Part shown: positions 1 through 8,741 of the stretch, in pieces
Layout of the letters: every line of letters begins with the position of its first letter
Position numbering within the stretch: position 1 is the stretch's first letter
Origin: Kribbella sp. NBC_00382
GTDB lineage: Bacteria; Actinomycetota; Actinomycetes; Propionibacteriales; Kribbellaceae
Direction: 5' to 3'
DNA: 64,000 nucleotides
Assembly: GCF_036067295.1 (NCBI RefSeq)
Contig: NZ_CP107954.1
Coordinates: 5,890,001-5,954,000, forward strand
The notes under the pieces: generated by a model
Told to the model about the DNA's origin: nothing
Seen by the model: the letters and a program-made list of their open reading frames with translations, nothing else
The model's database searches: none
Program-made: the position numbers and the translations under genes

Positions 1-1
1 G

Positions 2-1168
2 AACCCGCCGACGGCCGAGGGCGCGACCCCGAAGCCGACCTCGGTGAAGGCGCTGAGCGGCCTCAAGCAGGTCGACGACCTCACCTTCACGGTCAAGCTC
101 AAGGTGCCCTTCTCGCAGTTCGGCCTGACCCTGCAGTACCTCGGCCTGGCGCCGCTGCCCGAGGAGGTCCGCAAGGATCCCGACGCGTACAAGCGCAAGC
201 CGATCGGCAACGGCCCGTACAAGCTGGACGGTGACTGGAGCAACGGCGGCGACATCAAGCTGGCCAAGTGGGACGGCTACAAGGGCCCGAACGCGCCCGA
301 GGCGGATGCGATCACCTTCCGCTTCATCCCGAACGCGGACACGGCGTACAACGAGTTCCTGGCCGGCACGGTGGACTTCGTCGACGTACCGGCGACCAAG
401 ATCAAGACCTTCAAGACCGACGCGCCGGACGGCTGGGTGGCTGGTGAGAGCTCCGGCGCCAACTACCTGGTGATGCCGGACTGGGACCAGCGGTTCAAGA
501 ACCCCAAGCTGCGGCACGCTTTCTCGATGGCGATCGACCGCAAGGCGCTGGCCGATCTGGTCGGCCTGGCGACCCCGTCCAACGGGTTGATCTCGCCGGA
601 CATCAACGGCTTCCGCGCCGACGCCTGCAAGTACTGCAACTTCGACGCGGCGGCGGCCAAGACCCTGCTGGCCGAGGGCGGCGGTTTCTCCGGCCCGGTG
701 AACATCAACTACAACACCACGTCGGCGACCGGTCAGCTGTTCGCCGAGGCGATCGGCAACATGCTCCGGCAGAACCTCGGGCTGGAGGTCAAGTACACCG
801 GCAAGGTCGGCTCCGAGCTCACCGAGCTGGCCCAGCAGCGCAAGCTCGACGGGCTGCGGTTCGGCGGCTGGGGACACGACTACCCGTCGATCGAGGACTA
901 CCTGACGCCGATGTTCAAGACCACCGGTGACGCGAACTTCGCCCACTACAGCAACCCCGCGCTGGACGCCCTGCTCGCCAAGGGTGACGCGGAGCCGAAC
1001 CCGGAGGCCGCGATCAAGCTGTACCAGCAGGTGGAGGACATCGCGCTGGAGGACATGCCGCTGATTCCCTTGTACGCCAAGCAGAACGCCTACCTGCACT
1101 CGGCCAAGATCGAGCCGCGGGTGTCGAAGTACACCGGCGTCCAGGCGCTCTACTCAACGTTCAAGTGA
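2..1168 (+). CDS. ABC transporter substrate-binding protein, family 5 (peptide/nickel type), 5' truncated by window edge
   Basis: This is the extracytoplasmic solute-binding component of a peptide/opine/nickel-type ABC importer. The frame is open to the left edge, so the signal peptide and first lobe are missing; about 389 residues are visible against a usual 520-560. The visible part has the family 5 layout, with a segment KNPKLRHAFSMAIDRKAL typical of the interlobe helix and a C-terminal stretch ending in MPLIPLYAKQ. A GTG at 44 is internal to the frame and is probably not the start. The stop overlaps the next permease gene by 4 bases (GTGA), so the five genes to 4982 form one operon. The ligand cannot be told from sequence. 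Confidence 0.93.
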   Translation, partial: NPPTAEGATPKPTSVKALSGLKQVDDLTFTVKLKVPFSQFGLTLQYLGLAPLPEEVRKDPDAYKRKPIGNGPYKLDGDWSNGGDIKLAKWDGYKGPNAPEADAITFRFIPNADTAYNEFLAGTVDFVDVPATKIKTFKTDAPDGWVAGESSGANYLVMPDWDQRFKNPKLRHAFSMAIDRKALADLVGLATPSNGLISPDINGFRADACKYCNFDAAAAKTLLAEGGGFSGPVNINYNTTSATGQLFAEAIGNMLRQNLGLEVKYTGKVGSELTELAQQRKLDGLRFGGWGHDYPSIEDYLTPMFKTTGDANFAHYSNPALDALLAKGDAEPNPEAAIKLYQQVEDIALEDMPLIPLYAKQNAYLHSAKIEPRVSKYTGVQALYSTFK

Positions 1169-2091
1169 CCCGGTTCGTCCTGCGCCGCATCCTGGCGGCC
1201 GTGCCGATCGGCCTGATCGTCACGCTGGGGGTCTTCGCGCTCGTGTTCGCGATGCCCGGAGACCCCCTGCGTGAGCTGGCCGGTGACAAGCCGATCCCGG
1301 CCGCGGTGATGGCGGCCAAGCGGGCGCAGTTCCACCTCGACGACCCGTTCGTGGTGCAGTACCTGCTGTCGATGAAGGACATCTTCACCGGCAACTTCGG
1401 TACTACGTTCGCCGGCGCCGACATCGCTTCGCAGCTGCGACTGCGGATCCCGGTGACGCTCAAGCTGGCCACGATGGGCCTGATCATCCAGTGGATCGCC
1501 GGCCTGCTCTTCGGCCTGTACGCAGGGTTCAAGCGCAACGGGGTCGTCGACCGGATCCTGCTGCTCGCGACACTGTTCATCCTCGCCGTACCGCTGCTGG
1601 TCGTGTACTTCGCTGCGCAGTACGTGTTCGGTGTGGAGTTGAAGTGGCTGCCGGTGTCAGGGATCGCGCACGGCTATCCCATGTCGTACCTGCTGCCCGC
1701 GGTCTGCATCGGCCTGACCGGGTTCGCCGGCCTGGCCCGGCTGACCCGGACCTCGATCGTCGAGACCGCGAACGCGGACTTCGTGAAGACGGCCCGGGCC
1801 AAGGGGCTGGGGGAGCAGCGGATCCTGTGGGGTCACGTGCTGCCGAACGCGTTGCTGCCGATGGTGACCTTCATGGGTGTCGATGTGGGTGGCATCTTCG
1901 CGGGCGCGTTGCTTGCCGAGAGCATCTTCAACCTGCCGGGGCTGGGTCAGTTCATGTTCCAGGCGATCAAACTGAAGGAGGGCGGTGTGGTCGTGTTGCT
2001 GTCCACGCTCGCCTTCGTGATGTTCATCGCCATCAACCTGATCGTCGACATCATCTACGGCGCGATCGATCCGAGGGTGCGCAATGTCTGA
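1165..2091 (+). CDS. ABC transporter permease, DppB/OppB family
   Basis: This 308-residue inner membrane protein forms one half of the transmembrane channel of the peptide-type importer. The N-terminus RRILAAVPIGLIVTLGVF is the conserved first membrane helix of DppB-like permeases. About six membrane segments follow, and the cytoplasmic EAA loop that docks on the ATPase is visible near residue 209 (ARAKGLGEQRILWGHVLPNA). It starts with GTG in a 4-base overlap with the binding-protein stop and itself overlaps the next gene by 8 bases, which indicates translational coupling. Confidence 0.95.
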   Translation: MTRFVLRRILAAVPIGLIVTLGVFALVFAMPGDPLRELAGDKPIPAAVMAAKRAQFHLDDPFVVQYLLSMKDIFTGNFGTTFAGADIASQLRLRIPVTLKLATMGLIIQWIAGLLFGLYAGFKRNGVVDRILLLATLFILAVPLLVVYFAAQYVFGVELKWLPVSGIAHGYPMSYLLPAVCIGLTGFAGLARLTRTSIVETANADFVKTARAKGLGEQRILWGHVLPNALLPMVTFMGVDVGGIFAGALLAESIFNLPGLGQFMFQAIKLKEGGVVVLLSTLAFVMFIAINLIVDIIYGAIDPRVRNV

Positions 2092-2977
2092 GACGCAGGC
2101 GATCTTCGAGGCCGAGGCCGCGGACCTCGGTGGGCGGACGCTGTCCAACCGCGAGTTACTCCGGGCATTGCTCCGCAAACCGCAGTTCGTGCTCTGTACG
2201 GTGCTCGTGCTGACGTTCTTCCTGATGGCCGCCGTGCCGCGGATCTTCACCTCCACCGATCCACGGTTCTGCGAGCTGGGCAGGTCGCAGCAAGGTCGAA
2301 CTGGTGGCCATCCCTTCGGTTTCGACGTGCAGGGCTGCGATTACTTCGCGAACGTCATCTACGGTGCGCGGCCTTCGGTGCTGGTCAGTGTCGTGGCGAG
2401 TATCGGCGGCTTCCTGATCGCGGCCGTCCTGGGGTTGCTGGCCGGGTACTTCCCGGGGTTTGTGGACAACCTGATCTCCCGTACCGCCGACGTGCTGTTC
2501 TCGCTGCCGGGGTTGGTCGCGCTGATCGTCGTACTGAACTCGGTCCCGAACCGGAGCATCTGGATCATCGTCGGGGTCATCCTGCTGACGTCCTGGCCGC
2601 TCGGGATGCGGTTGATGCGCTCGACGGTCTTCTCCGTGCGGAACCGGGAGTTCGTACTGGCCGCGCGGTCGGTGGGTGTGCCTCCGCTGCGGATCCTGCG
2701 CAAACACGTGTTCCCGAACGCGATGGCGCCGTTGCTGGCGACAACTACTTTGGGCGTCGGCGGGCTGGTCGGGCTGGAGGCGATCCTGACCTTCCTCGGC
2801 GTCGGGTTGCAGCCGCCGTCGATCTCGTGGGGTTCGCAGTTCGGCGTCGCGGCGTCGTACCGGGATGCACCACACCTGTTCATCTGGCCGGCGCTGTTCA
2901 TCTCGACGATGACGATCTCGTTCATGATCATCGGCGACTCGATCCGCGACGCCCTCGACCCGAAGTTGATGCGATGA
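2084..2977 (+). CDS. ABC transporter permease, DppC/OppC family
   Basis: This 297-residue protein is the second channel subunit of the importer. It has the DppC pattern: a cytoplasmic N-terminal tail, a first helix near residues 37-55, a periplasmic loop with the conserved HPFGFDVQGCDYF-type segment, and a membrane core with the EAA loop near residue 194 (AARSVGVPPLRILRKHVFPNA). The C-terminus GDSIRDALDPKL is the standard ending of this family. It overlaps the upstream permease by 8 bases and the downstream ATPase by 4 bases (ATGA). Confidence 0.95.
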   Translation: MSETQAIFEAEAADLGGRTLSNRELLRALLRKPQFVLCTVLVLTFFLMAAVPRIFTSTDPRFCELGRSQQGRTGGHPFGFDVQGCDYFANVIYGARPSVLVSVVASIGGFLIAAVLGLLAGYFPGFVDNLISRTADVLFSLPGLVALIVVLNSVPNRSIWIIVGVILLTSWPLGMRLMRSTVFSVRNREFVLAARSVGVPPLRILRKHVFPNAMAPLLATTTLGVGGLVGLEAILTFLGVGLQPPSISWGSQFGVAASYRDAPHLFIWPALFISTMTISFMIIGDSIRDALDPKLMR

Positions 2978-3978
2978 GTACGCCGCTTGGTGAAGTACTG
3001 CTGCAGGTCGACGATCTGTCGGTCGAGTTCGACACTCCGCACGGGGCTGTCCGGGCCGTCGACGGGGTCTCGTGGCAGGTCCGGGCGGGGGAGACGCTGG
3101 CGATCCTGGGGGAGTCGGGGTCGGGGAAGAGTGTGTCCACTCAGGCGCTGACGGGGATCTTGGAGATGCCGCCTGGGCGGATTGTTTCCGGCACCGCGAA
3201 GTACCGGGGTGAAGATCTGATCGCGATGACGGTCAAGGAACGGCGGAAGATCGTCGGGGACCGGATCACGATGGTGTTCCAGGATTCCTTGTCTGCTTTG
3301 AATCCGGTGCAGTCGGTGGGCAAGCAGATCGCCGAGTGTTATCGGGTGCATCGGGGGCTGTCGAAGTCGGACGCGATGAAGCGGGCGGCGGAGATGCTGG
3401 ATCAGGTGCGGATTCCGGCTGCTGCCAAGCGGGTGCATGACTATCCGCACGAGTTTTCCGGTGGGATGCGGCAGCGGGTGATGTTGGCGATGGCGCTGGC
3501 GTTGGATCCCGACGTACTGATCGCTGATGAGCCGACGACCGCTCTCGATGTCACTGTGCAGGCGCAGATCCTGGAGTTGATCGAGGAGTTGCAGGCTGAG
3601 CGGGACATGGGGGTTGTGCTGATCACGCATGACCTCGGGGTGGTTGCGGATGTCGCGGACAACGTCGTGGTGATGTACGCCGGGCATGTGGTCGAGCGGG
3701 CCGCTACGGCTGCGGCGCTTGAACGTCCTCTGCACCCTTATACGGAAGGGCTGCTGGGGTCGATGCCGTCGGCAGACCTGAAGGGTCAGGAGTTGCCGAC
3801 GATCCCTGGTACGCCGCCTTCGTTGCGCGCCATTCCGTCTGGGTGTGCCTTCCGGACCCGGTGCCCGGAGGCTATTGAGGACTGTGCGCTGGTGGTGCCG
3901 CCGTTGCTGACGATCGCGCCTGGCCGGGACGCCGCGTGTATCCGCCGTACGTCGATGCCTGCGCAGGAGGCGGTCTGA
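2974..3978 (+). CDS. Oligopeptide/dipeptide ABC transporter ATP-binding protein (DppD/OppD type)
   Basis: This 334-residue ATPase energises the importer. Walker A GESGSGKS lies near residue 46, the signature FSGGMRQR near 160, Walker B VLIADEPTTALD near 180 and the H-loop THDLG after it. The C-terminal oligopeptide extension with PSGCAFRTRC near residue 288 is present. The frame is open further upstream, to 2827, but the ATG at 2974 sits in an ATGA overlap with the permease stop and begins the protein where homologues begin, so it was chosen. The protein ends sharing one base with the next ATPase start (TGATG). Confidence 0.94.
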   Translation: MSTPLGEVLLQVDDLSVEFDTPHGAVRAVDGVSWQVRAGETLAILGESGSGKSVSTQALTGILEMPPGRIVSGTAKYRGEDLIAMTVKERRKIVGDRITMVFQDSLSALNPVQSVGKQIAECYRVHRGLSKSDAMKRAAEMLDQVRIPAAAKRVHDYPHEFSGGMRQRVMLAMALALDPDVLIADEPTTALDVTVQAQILELIEELQAERDMGVVLITHDLGVVADVADNVVVMYAGHVVERAATAAALERPLHPYTEGLLGSMPSADLKGQELPTIPGTPPSLRAIPSGCAFRTRCPEAIEDCALVVPPLLTIAPGRDAACIRRTSMPAQEAV

Positions 3979-4982
3979 TGAGTGACGAGTTGCTGCTGGC
4001 AACCAATCTGGTGAAGCACTACGACATCAGCCCGGCGTTCTCCTTCAGCCAGAAGACTTTGGTGAAGGCGGTTGACGGGGTCGACCTGGTGCTGCGTCGT
4101 GGGGAATCGCTCGGGATCGTCGGCGAGTCGGGATGTGGGAAGTCTACGCTGGTCCGGCTGCTGGCTGCATTGGAGAAGCCGACGTCGGGTTCCGTTCTGT
4201 ACGGCGGTGAGGATGTCAGCAAGATGGGCGGCCGGGAGCTTCGGCGGTGGCGGCGGAACGTACAGGTCGTCTTCCAGGACCCGTACTCGAGCCTGAATCC
4301 GCGGATGCGGGTCGGCGAGATCGTCGCGGAGCCGCTGGAGGTGCATCCGGATGTGTCGCGTGGGCTGGATATCCGTGCGCGGGTGCGGGAGTTGCTGGAG
4401 CTTGTCGGCCTGCGGGCTGAGGACGAGACACGGTTTCCGCATCAGTTCTCGGGTGGTCAGCGGCAGCGGATCGGGATCGCTCGCGCTATCGCGTTGAACC
4501 CTGACGTGTTGCTTTGCGATGAGCCGGTATCGGCGCTTGATCTGTCGGTGCAGGCGCAGGTGGTGAACCTGCTCATGCGGTTGCAGCGGGAGCTCGGGCT
4601 CAGCATCATCTTCGTGGCGCATGACTTGTCGGTGGTACGGCATGTGTCGGATCGGGTTGCGGTGATGTACCTCGGCCGGGTGGCTGAGCTTGGTGAGCAC
4701 CACCAGGTCTACGACGTACCGGCTCATCCCTACACCCAGGCTCTCTTGTCCGCTGAGCCCGGCCTAGCCCGCCAAGGCCGCAAACGCATCGTCCTAGCCG
4801 GCGACCCACCCTCCCCGGTCTCGCCCCCGTCCGGCTGCCGCTTCCACACCCGCTGCCTCCGAGCCGAGGCCCGCTGCTCAGTAGACGTCCCAGAACTCCG
4901 CCAAATCCCCTCCGGCCAAACAGTCGCCTGCCACTTCGCCGAAGACGCCCAAACCACCTACGCCTCCACCCTCACCCACTAG
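3978..4982 (+). CDS. Oligopeptide/dipeptide ABC transporter ATP-binding protein (DppF/OppF type)
   Basis: This 334-residue protein is the partner ATPase. It has Walker A GESGCGKS near residue 49, signature FSGGQRQR, Walker B VLLCDEPVSALD and the C-terminal PSGCRFHTRC cysteine segment. The ATG at 3978 overlaps the previous stop (TGATG) and is preceded by AGGAGG, so the longer open frame from 3936 was rejected. It is the last gene of the operon; the tandem repeat array starts at the very next base after its TAG stop. Codon choice shifts to C-ending, A-tolerant codons in the last 250 bases, which is odd compared with the G-rich upstream part. Confidence 0.94.
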   Translation: MSDELLLATNLVKHYDISPAFSFSQKTLVKAVDGVDLVLRRGESLGIVGESGCGKSTLVRLLAALEKPTSGSVLYGGEDVSKMGGRELRRWRRNVQVVFQDPYSSLNPRMRVGEIVAEPLEVHPDVSRGLDIRARVRELLELVGLRAEDETRFPHQFSGGQRQRIGIARAIALNPDVLLCDEPVSALDLSVQAQVVNLLMRLQRELGLSIIFVAHDLSVVRHVSDRVAVMYLGRVAELGEHHQVYDVPAHPYTQALLSAEPGLARQGRKRIVLAGDPPSPVSPPSGCRFHTRCLRAEARCSVDVPELRQIPSGQTVACHFAEDAQTTYASTLTH

Positions 4983-5480
4983 TACTCACCCACGCCGGCA
5001 CCTCCGCTCGCTCCTCCGTCGCTCACACGGCGCTGAGCTCCCACCCGCCCCCGGGCGCTGGCTCCTGCGTCGCCAGCTTGGTGACAGCGGCCTGGTTGGC
5101 CGGGGTGCTCGCGGTGGCGTGGCTAGTGTGTGCGGATGCTGTCGGGCGCGAGGTACTCGCCCACGCTGGCGCCTCCGCTCGCTCCTTCGTCGCTCACACG
5201 GCGCTGAGCTCCCACCCACCCCGGGCGCTGGCTCCTGCGTCGCCAGCTTGGTGAGAGCGGCCTGGTTGGCCGGGGTGCTCGCGGTGGCGTGGCTAGTGTG
5301 TGCGGGTGCTGTCGGGCGTGAGGTACTCGCCCACGCTGGCGCCTCCGCTCGCTCCTTCGTCGCTCACACGGCGCTGAGCTCCCACCCACCCCGGGCGCTG
5401 GCTCCTGCGTCGCCAGCTTGGCGACAGCGGACTGGTTGCCGGGGTCCTCGCTAGGTGAGGCTGGTGTGTGGTCGGCGCAA
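4983..5480. repeat. Three tandem copies of a ~170 bp unit
   Basis: Three head-to-tail copies can be aligned by eye: 4983-5153 (171 bp), 5154-5323 (170 bp) and 5324 to about 5480, the last one diverging after about 5440. Each starts TACTC(A/G)CCCACGC, contains CTCGCTCCTTCGTCGCTCAC and the small dyad GCTGG-N11-CCAGC, and ends GTCGGGCG(C/T)GAGG. Copies 1 and 2 differ at a few positions and copies 2 and 3 are nearly identical for 110 bp. Both strands are open through parts of it, but the encoded Arg/Ala-rich peptides are repeat translations and not credible proteins. Confidence 0.9.
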
Positions 5481-5508
5481 GCGATGTCAGGTGCAAGGCC
5501 CGATCACA

Positions 5509-5634
5509 CTACGGGGTGACTATCGGATGGTCGCAGTGCTCGCAATTCGAGGCGTAGCCCCACTTCACCCAGGTCTCCTTTCCACAGTACTTGTTCGGAC
5601 AACGAACCTTGACGTTCTCTCCGACTTTGGGCAT
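5509..5634 (-). CDS. Small zinc-ribbon protein (41 aa)
   Basis: This 41-residue protein carries two cysteine pairs, CPNKYC near the N-terminus and CEHCDHP near the C-terminus, spaced like a zinc ribbon. The ATG at 5634 has GGAG five to nine bases upstream, while the longer open frame (to 5772) would run back into the gene above it. It lies 43 bases downstream of the orphan membrane protein and is probably co-transcribed with it. I do not recognise a named family. A role as a small nucleic-acid or protein-binding accessory factor is only a guess. Confidence 0.6.
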   Translation of the reverse strand: MPKVGENVKVRCPNKYCGKETWVKWGYASNCEHCDHPIVTP

Positions 5635-5677
5635 GTCGACTCCGATCGTTCGGGTGCTTAGGTGGATATCCGGAATG

Positions 5678-6565
5678 TCAGGGCTGAATGGTGCGCGCAG
5701 TGACACGCCCGTCGTCGTAATAGGACACGCGCACCTGACCTTCGATCCTGGTGAAATTGGAATCGATGTCAAGAATTATCATGCCGTTCGTGTCCATCAA
5801 GACCTCGAGTAGATGTGATTCACGGGCGACACGTATGCTCGACGGCGCTGTGTTCGTGATCACTACAGTTCCGATGCTGCCCTCGGTATACACGCCAGTT
5901 TCGCCGCGGTACTCCTCGGTCAGCTTGACGCGATCGCCTTCGCGGTAGCCGTTGATGTCGGGTTTCTGCCAGCTAGCCATCAGTACGTGGCTACCTTGGG
6001 CCGCGACATAGGTTTCGCGGTTCGCTGGCGACAGTGCCTGCTGTTCGGTGCCTGACAGGTTGTTTGCCAGATCGCGCTGATACTGGGCGAGGCGCGATGC
6101 ATCGAGTTCGGTGCCGATTTCGAATGGCCGCGGTTCTGTGGTGGTTGGGCGGCTGGCCGGCCGAAGTCGCTCGTCGTTCTGTCGCATCCACTCGACCCGT
6201 TCCATGGCCTCCCGGATGTATTGCTGTTTGTACTGCTCGACGAGGTACTCCATGTATGTCGCCGTGTGAGTCGGGGTTGTTGGTGCGGGATGTGCTGGTA
6301 CCTGCAGGGAAGAGGCGGCTGGAGAGGGTGTGTTTGAGGCCGATCGCCGTGGATGCTCCGGGTGCCGGCAATGCTCGGGATGGCGAAAACTCTCCAAGAA
6401 GAGCGTGATCGGCCAGGCGGTGCCGAGCAGCGTCGCGGACAGCAGCCCGGGATTGGCCTGCACGCCCTTCTCCATGTGTATCGATGTCCCGCAACGCCGT
6501 ACGTAGTATCGGCACGAGTTCACGAAGGCGCCGATAATCCAGACAATGATCAGAAAACCCCCCAT
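5678..6565 (-). CDS. Orphan membrane-anchored protein with coiled coil and SH3-like C-terminus
   Basis: This 295-residue protein is not recognised. Residues 3-18 and about 40-58 are hydrophobic and likely membrane segments. Then come a His/Pro-rich repeat (RHPEHCRHPEHPRR), a Pro/Thr linker, a charged helix at 103-136 likely to form a coiled coil, and a small beta domain near 207-240 (GYREGDRVKLTEEYRG) that looks SH3-like, as in translation- or wall-binding modules. The ATG at 6565 has AAAGAGGGG upstream and starts at the first hydrophobic helix; the open frame continues to 6748 without a better start. Codon use is visibly less GC-biased than in flanking genes, which suggests horizontal acquisition. 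Confidence 0.65.
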   Translation of the reverse strand: MGGFLIIVWIIGAFVNSCRYYVRRCGTSIHMEKGVQANPGLLSATLLGTAWPITLFLESFRHPEHCRHPEHPRRSASNTPSPAASSLQVPAHPAPTTPTHTATYMEYLVEQYKQQYIREAMERVEWMRQNDERLRPASRPTTTEPRPFEIGTELDASRLAQYQRDLANNLSGTEQQALSPANRETYVAAQGSHVLMASWQKPDINGYREGDRVKLTEEYRGETGVYTEGSIGTVVITNTAPSSIRVARESHLLEVLMDTNGMIILDIDSNFTRIEGQVRVSYYDDGRVTARTIQP

Positions 6566-7522
6566 TGAAACCCCTCTTTCACAGGCCTGCGAGGCGAGAC
6601 GCTTCGGTACGCGTCGCATCGCCACTACCCCCGCTTGAAGTCTGCCCCACCCACTGCCAAGTGGGTAGTCATTGTCAACGGGAACTTTCTTTACATAGGT
6701 TTGGCCGGCACGTGGGTGATTCCCAACGACGCTTGAGTCGGTGCGCAAGGATCAGCTGCAGTAACTATCCATAGTTGGTTCGCCTGACGCGTGGCAGGCT
6801 ATCGGCTCAAGACTTTCGGGAGTTGCATCTCCTGCTTCCAAGATCGAAGACTGTTGCAGTCATCAGATCTATCGGTACGCCACCGCGCGGTAGGTCCCCA
6901 GTGCGGGTCAGGTGCGGAGACGCCACCGTCCGTATGGTCGGCCGCCTTCGCTGCAGCTCGTTCCTGTGTCCGACGTACTCGCTGAGATTCAGCGCTACTC
7001 CGAGAACGACGTTGTCGCGCGCGAGCTACCTGTCTGTGCGCGTGGTCCAGCTAGTTCGCGGGCCTAATGACAGGCCGCGATCACGGCTGTCCATTTCAGA
7101 GTCTCCCGCGTTCTGCCTGGTAGACCTGCGCCCTGCACTACCGTTGCCGAACTTTTGGAGGTTTGAGGATTGATGATGACGGGTGAGCTGTGGCCAGCTG
7201 AGGGACTGCCGAGCTCGATCGCCGTGGGCGAGTGATGTTTCCGTTGCGGGGGTAGCCGCACTTGGGGTGTGTCGGTTTGCTCCTGCCACTCTCCTTCGGT
7301 TGTGTTCTGGCCGTGTTGCTCACCCTCGGAGGGTCCGACGGCACACCGATGGTCCTGCTGCTGGTGCTCTGCTCTTGCCCTGGCAGGTGGAGAACGTCGT
7401 GAACACTTGCGCGCAGGCTGCCAGAATCACCAGAGTCTGACGCGTTGGTGTCCGGTCTCGGGCGCCCACTGCTGGCGTGGCGCTGCGTCCCGTGTTCGGC
7501 GCGAGCGGTCAGGAAGACATAG
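6566..7522. other. Gene-poor AT-richer kilobase
   Basis: No convincing gene of normal size is present. Open frames here, such as 6775-7173, have no sensible codon bias. Visible structures are a hairpin ACCCACT-GCCA-AGTGGGT near 6650-6667, a -35-like TTGACA on the minus strand just upstream of it that may serve the gene at 6565, and the palindrome AACTATCCATAGTT at 6763-6776. A 20-codon ORF at 7173-7235 with two purine-rich ribosome-binding sequences is listed separately. The stretch looks like decayed or recently inserted DNA. Confidence 0.5.
7173..7235 (+). CDS. Possible 20-aa ORF with strong ribosome-binding site
   Basis: The ORF reads MMTGELWPAEGLPSSIAVGE and is preceded by GGAGG and GAGGA within 15 bases of the first ATG, the best Shine-Dalgarno match in this gap. 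There is no homology I recognise, and an ORF this short arises easily by chance. It could be a leader peptide or nothing. Confidence 0.2.
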   Translation: MMTGELWPAEGLPSSIAVGE

Positions 7523-7553
7523 AAGCTGTTGGGATTTTCCCAACAGACAGCTT
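7523..7553. promoter_or_regulatory. Palindromic operator upstream of the XRE-ImmA gene
   Basis: CTGTTGGG (7526-7533) and CCCAACAG (7539-7546) form a perfect 8-bp inverted repeat separated by five bases. It is nested in a second inverted pair, AAGCTGT (7523-7529) and ACAGCTT (7547-7553). A -35-like TTGGGA lies inside it and the -10 TATGCT abuts it, so a bound dimer would block the promoter. Autoregulation by the HTH protein encoded just downstream is the natural inference. Confidence 0.7.
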
Positions 7554-7558
7554 ATGCT
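7553..7558 (+). promoter_or_regulatory. -10 box of leaderless XRE-ImmA transcript
   Basis: TATGCT ends seven bases before the ATG at 7566, so transcription should begin at or next to the start codon. This fixes the start against the much longer open frame beginning at 7269. Confidence 0.65.
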
Positions 7559-7565
7559 TGAGGGT

Positions 7566-8741
7566 ATGACCAGAGATGGGGACTCCGGCAGTACCGCTCG
7601 CGGTGTTGGTGATCCGGGTGCTGGTGGCGGTTCCGTCGGGGAGCGGGTTCGGGCTTCGATTCCTTTGCATTTGAGTCAGCGGAGGTTGGCGCCGGAGATT
7701 GGGATGACGCATGACGCGCTGTCTCGTGCGCTTAACGGGCAGCGGCACTTTTCGGTGTTGGAGATTGCTCGGTTGGCCGACTATCTCGGTCTCGACACCC
7801 ATTGGCTGATCACCGGTGAGCAGGATCCGTATCGGGTGCGGCTGGCGGCGCGGCATACCTGGGGGAAGAGTTCGGCTGATCAGGAAGAGCAGGATGCGGC
7901 GATCATCGCTCGCGTTGTCGAGACGTATCGCGCGGCGTACGCGGCTGAAGGTGTGGGCTCGACGTCCATGCGGCTTCCTGCTGATCCGAGCGAGCTGCGG
8001 GCGATGCTTCCGAGCGCCGATGTCAGGGGTTTGTCGGAGCAGGTCGAAGGCGCGTTGGGCATCGACATCGTGCGGGACCCGGGGCTGTCCACCGACTACT
8101 CGTTCCGGATCGGTGAACACGCAGTCATCCTGTTGAAGAGCACCATCTATTGGTTCCGGGCCAACTGGTCGATCGCGCACGAGCTCGGTCATCTCGCGCT
8201 GGGCCATCATGTCCGCGACCGAACGACGGCTGCGGAAGAGGCGCCGGCTGACGCGTTCGCCAGGGAGTTCCTGCTTCCCGAAGTAAAGGTACGTGCGGTG
8301 GATTGGCGGACCGTCGATCTCGGTGAGCTTGCACGATGGGTATGGGATGCCGGGGTTTCGACAGCCGCACTGTCCCATCGGTTACGCCACCTGAACCTGG
8401 CGACCTCCAAGCAAGTGCAAGAAGCGCTCAAGGAGACGACTCCGAAGTTGATGCGGGCGCATGTGGAGCAGCTTCGGAACAATCGTGTGCACGGAGATCC
8501 GATCTGGGAGCGCGAGAACGCGACGACTGGGCGGCAGTTTCCCGAGCACCTGGTTGCTGCACTCACCGAACGCGTTGAGGTTGGCGAGGCAGACCCCTAC
8601 CTACTGGCCTGGGTCCGTGAGGTACCGGTCGACGACCTCTCCTGGCCTGAGCCGGATGTCGATGCTCCTTTGGCTGATCAAGAGACACGCAGGGGCGAGG
8701 AGGACGACTCGCACTGGTTCGACCTGCTTGAAGAACGGTGA
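7566..8741 (+). CDS. XRE-family HTH and ImmA/IrrE metallopeptidase-domain protein
   Basis: This 391-residue cytoplasmic protein joins an N-terminal helix-turn-helix (about residues 27-82, LSRALNGQRHFSVLEIARLA) to a COG2856/DUF955 peptidase domain. The zinc motif HELGH is at 205-209 and is followed by the family's acidic segment EAPADAFAREFLLP. Relatives cleave or sense repressors in phage, mobile element and stress systems (ImmA, IrrE) or serve as antitoxin-like regulators. The ATG at 7566 is supported by the -10 box seven bases upstream. It overlaps the next gene by 4 bases (GTGA), so the two form a coupled module behind a palindromic operator. Confidence 0.88.
   Translation: MTRDGDSGSTARGVGDPGAGGGSVGERVRASIPLHLSQRRLAPEIGMTHDALSRALNGQRHFSVLEIARLADYLGLDTHWLITGEQDPYRVRLAARHTWGKSSADQEEQDAAIIARVVETYRAAYAAEGVGSTSMRLPADPSELRAMLPSADVRGLSEQVEGALGIDIVRDPGLSTDYSFRIGEHAVILLKSTIYWFRANWSIAHELGHLALGHHVRDRTTAAEEAPADAFAREFLLPEVKVRAVDWRTVDLGELARWVWDAGVSTAALSHRLRHLNLATSKQVQEALKETTPKLMRAHVEQLRNNRVHGDPIWERENATTGRQFPEHLVAALTERVEVGEADPYLLAWVREVPVDDLSWPEPDVDAPLADQETRRGEEDDSHWFDLLEER

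Noticed and set aside
4983..5480. CRISPR array
   Set aside because: Units are 170 bp, nearly identical over their full length and contiguous, with no unique spacers and no cas genes nearby.
5991..6515. Alternative minus-strand frame of 174 codons inside the orphan membrane protein
   Set aside because: The main frame has a better start, ribosome-binding site and domain-like features.
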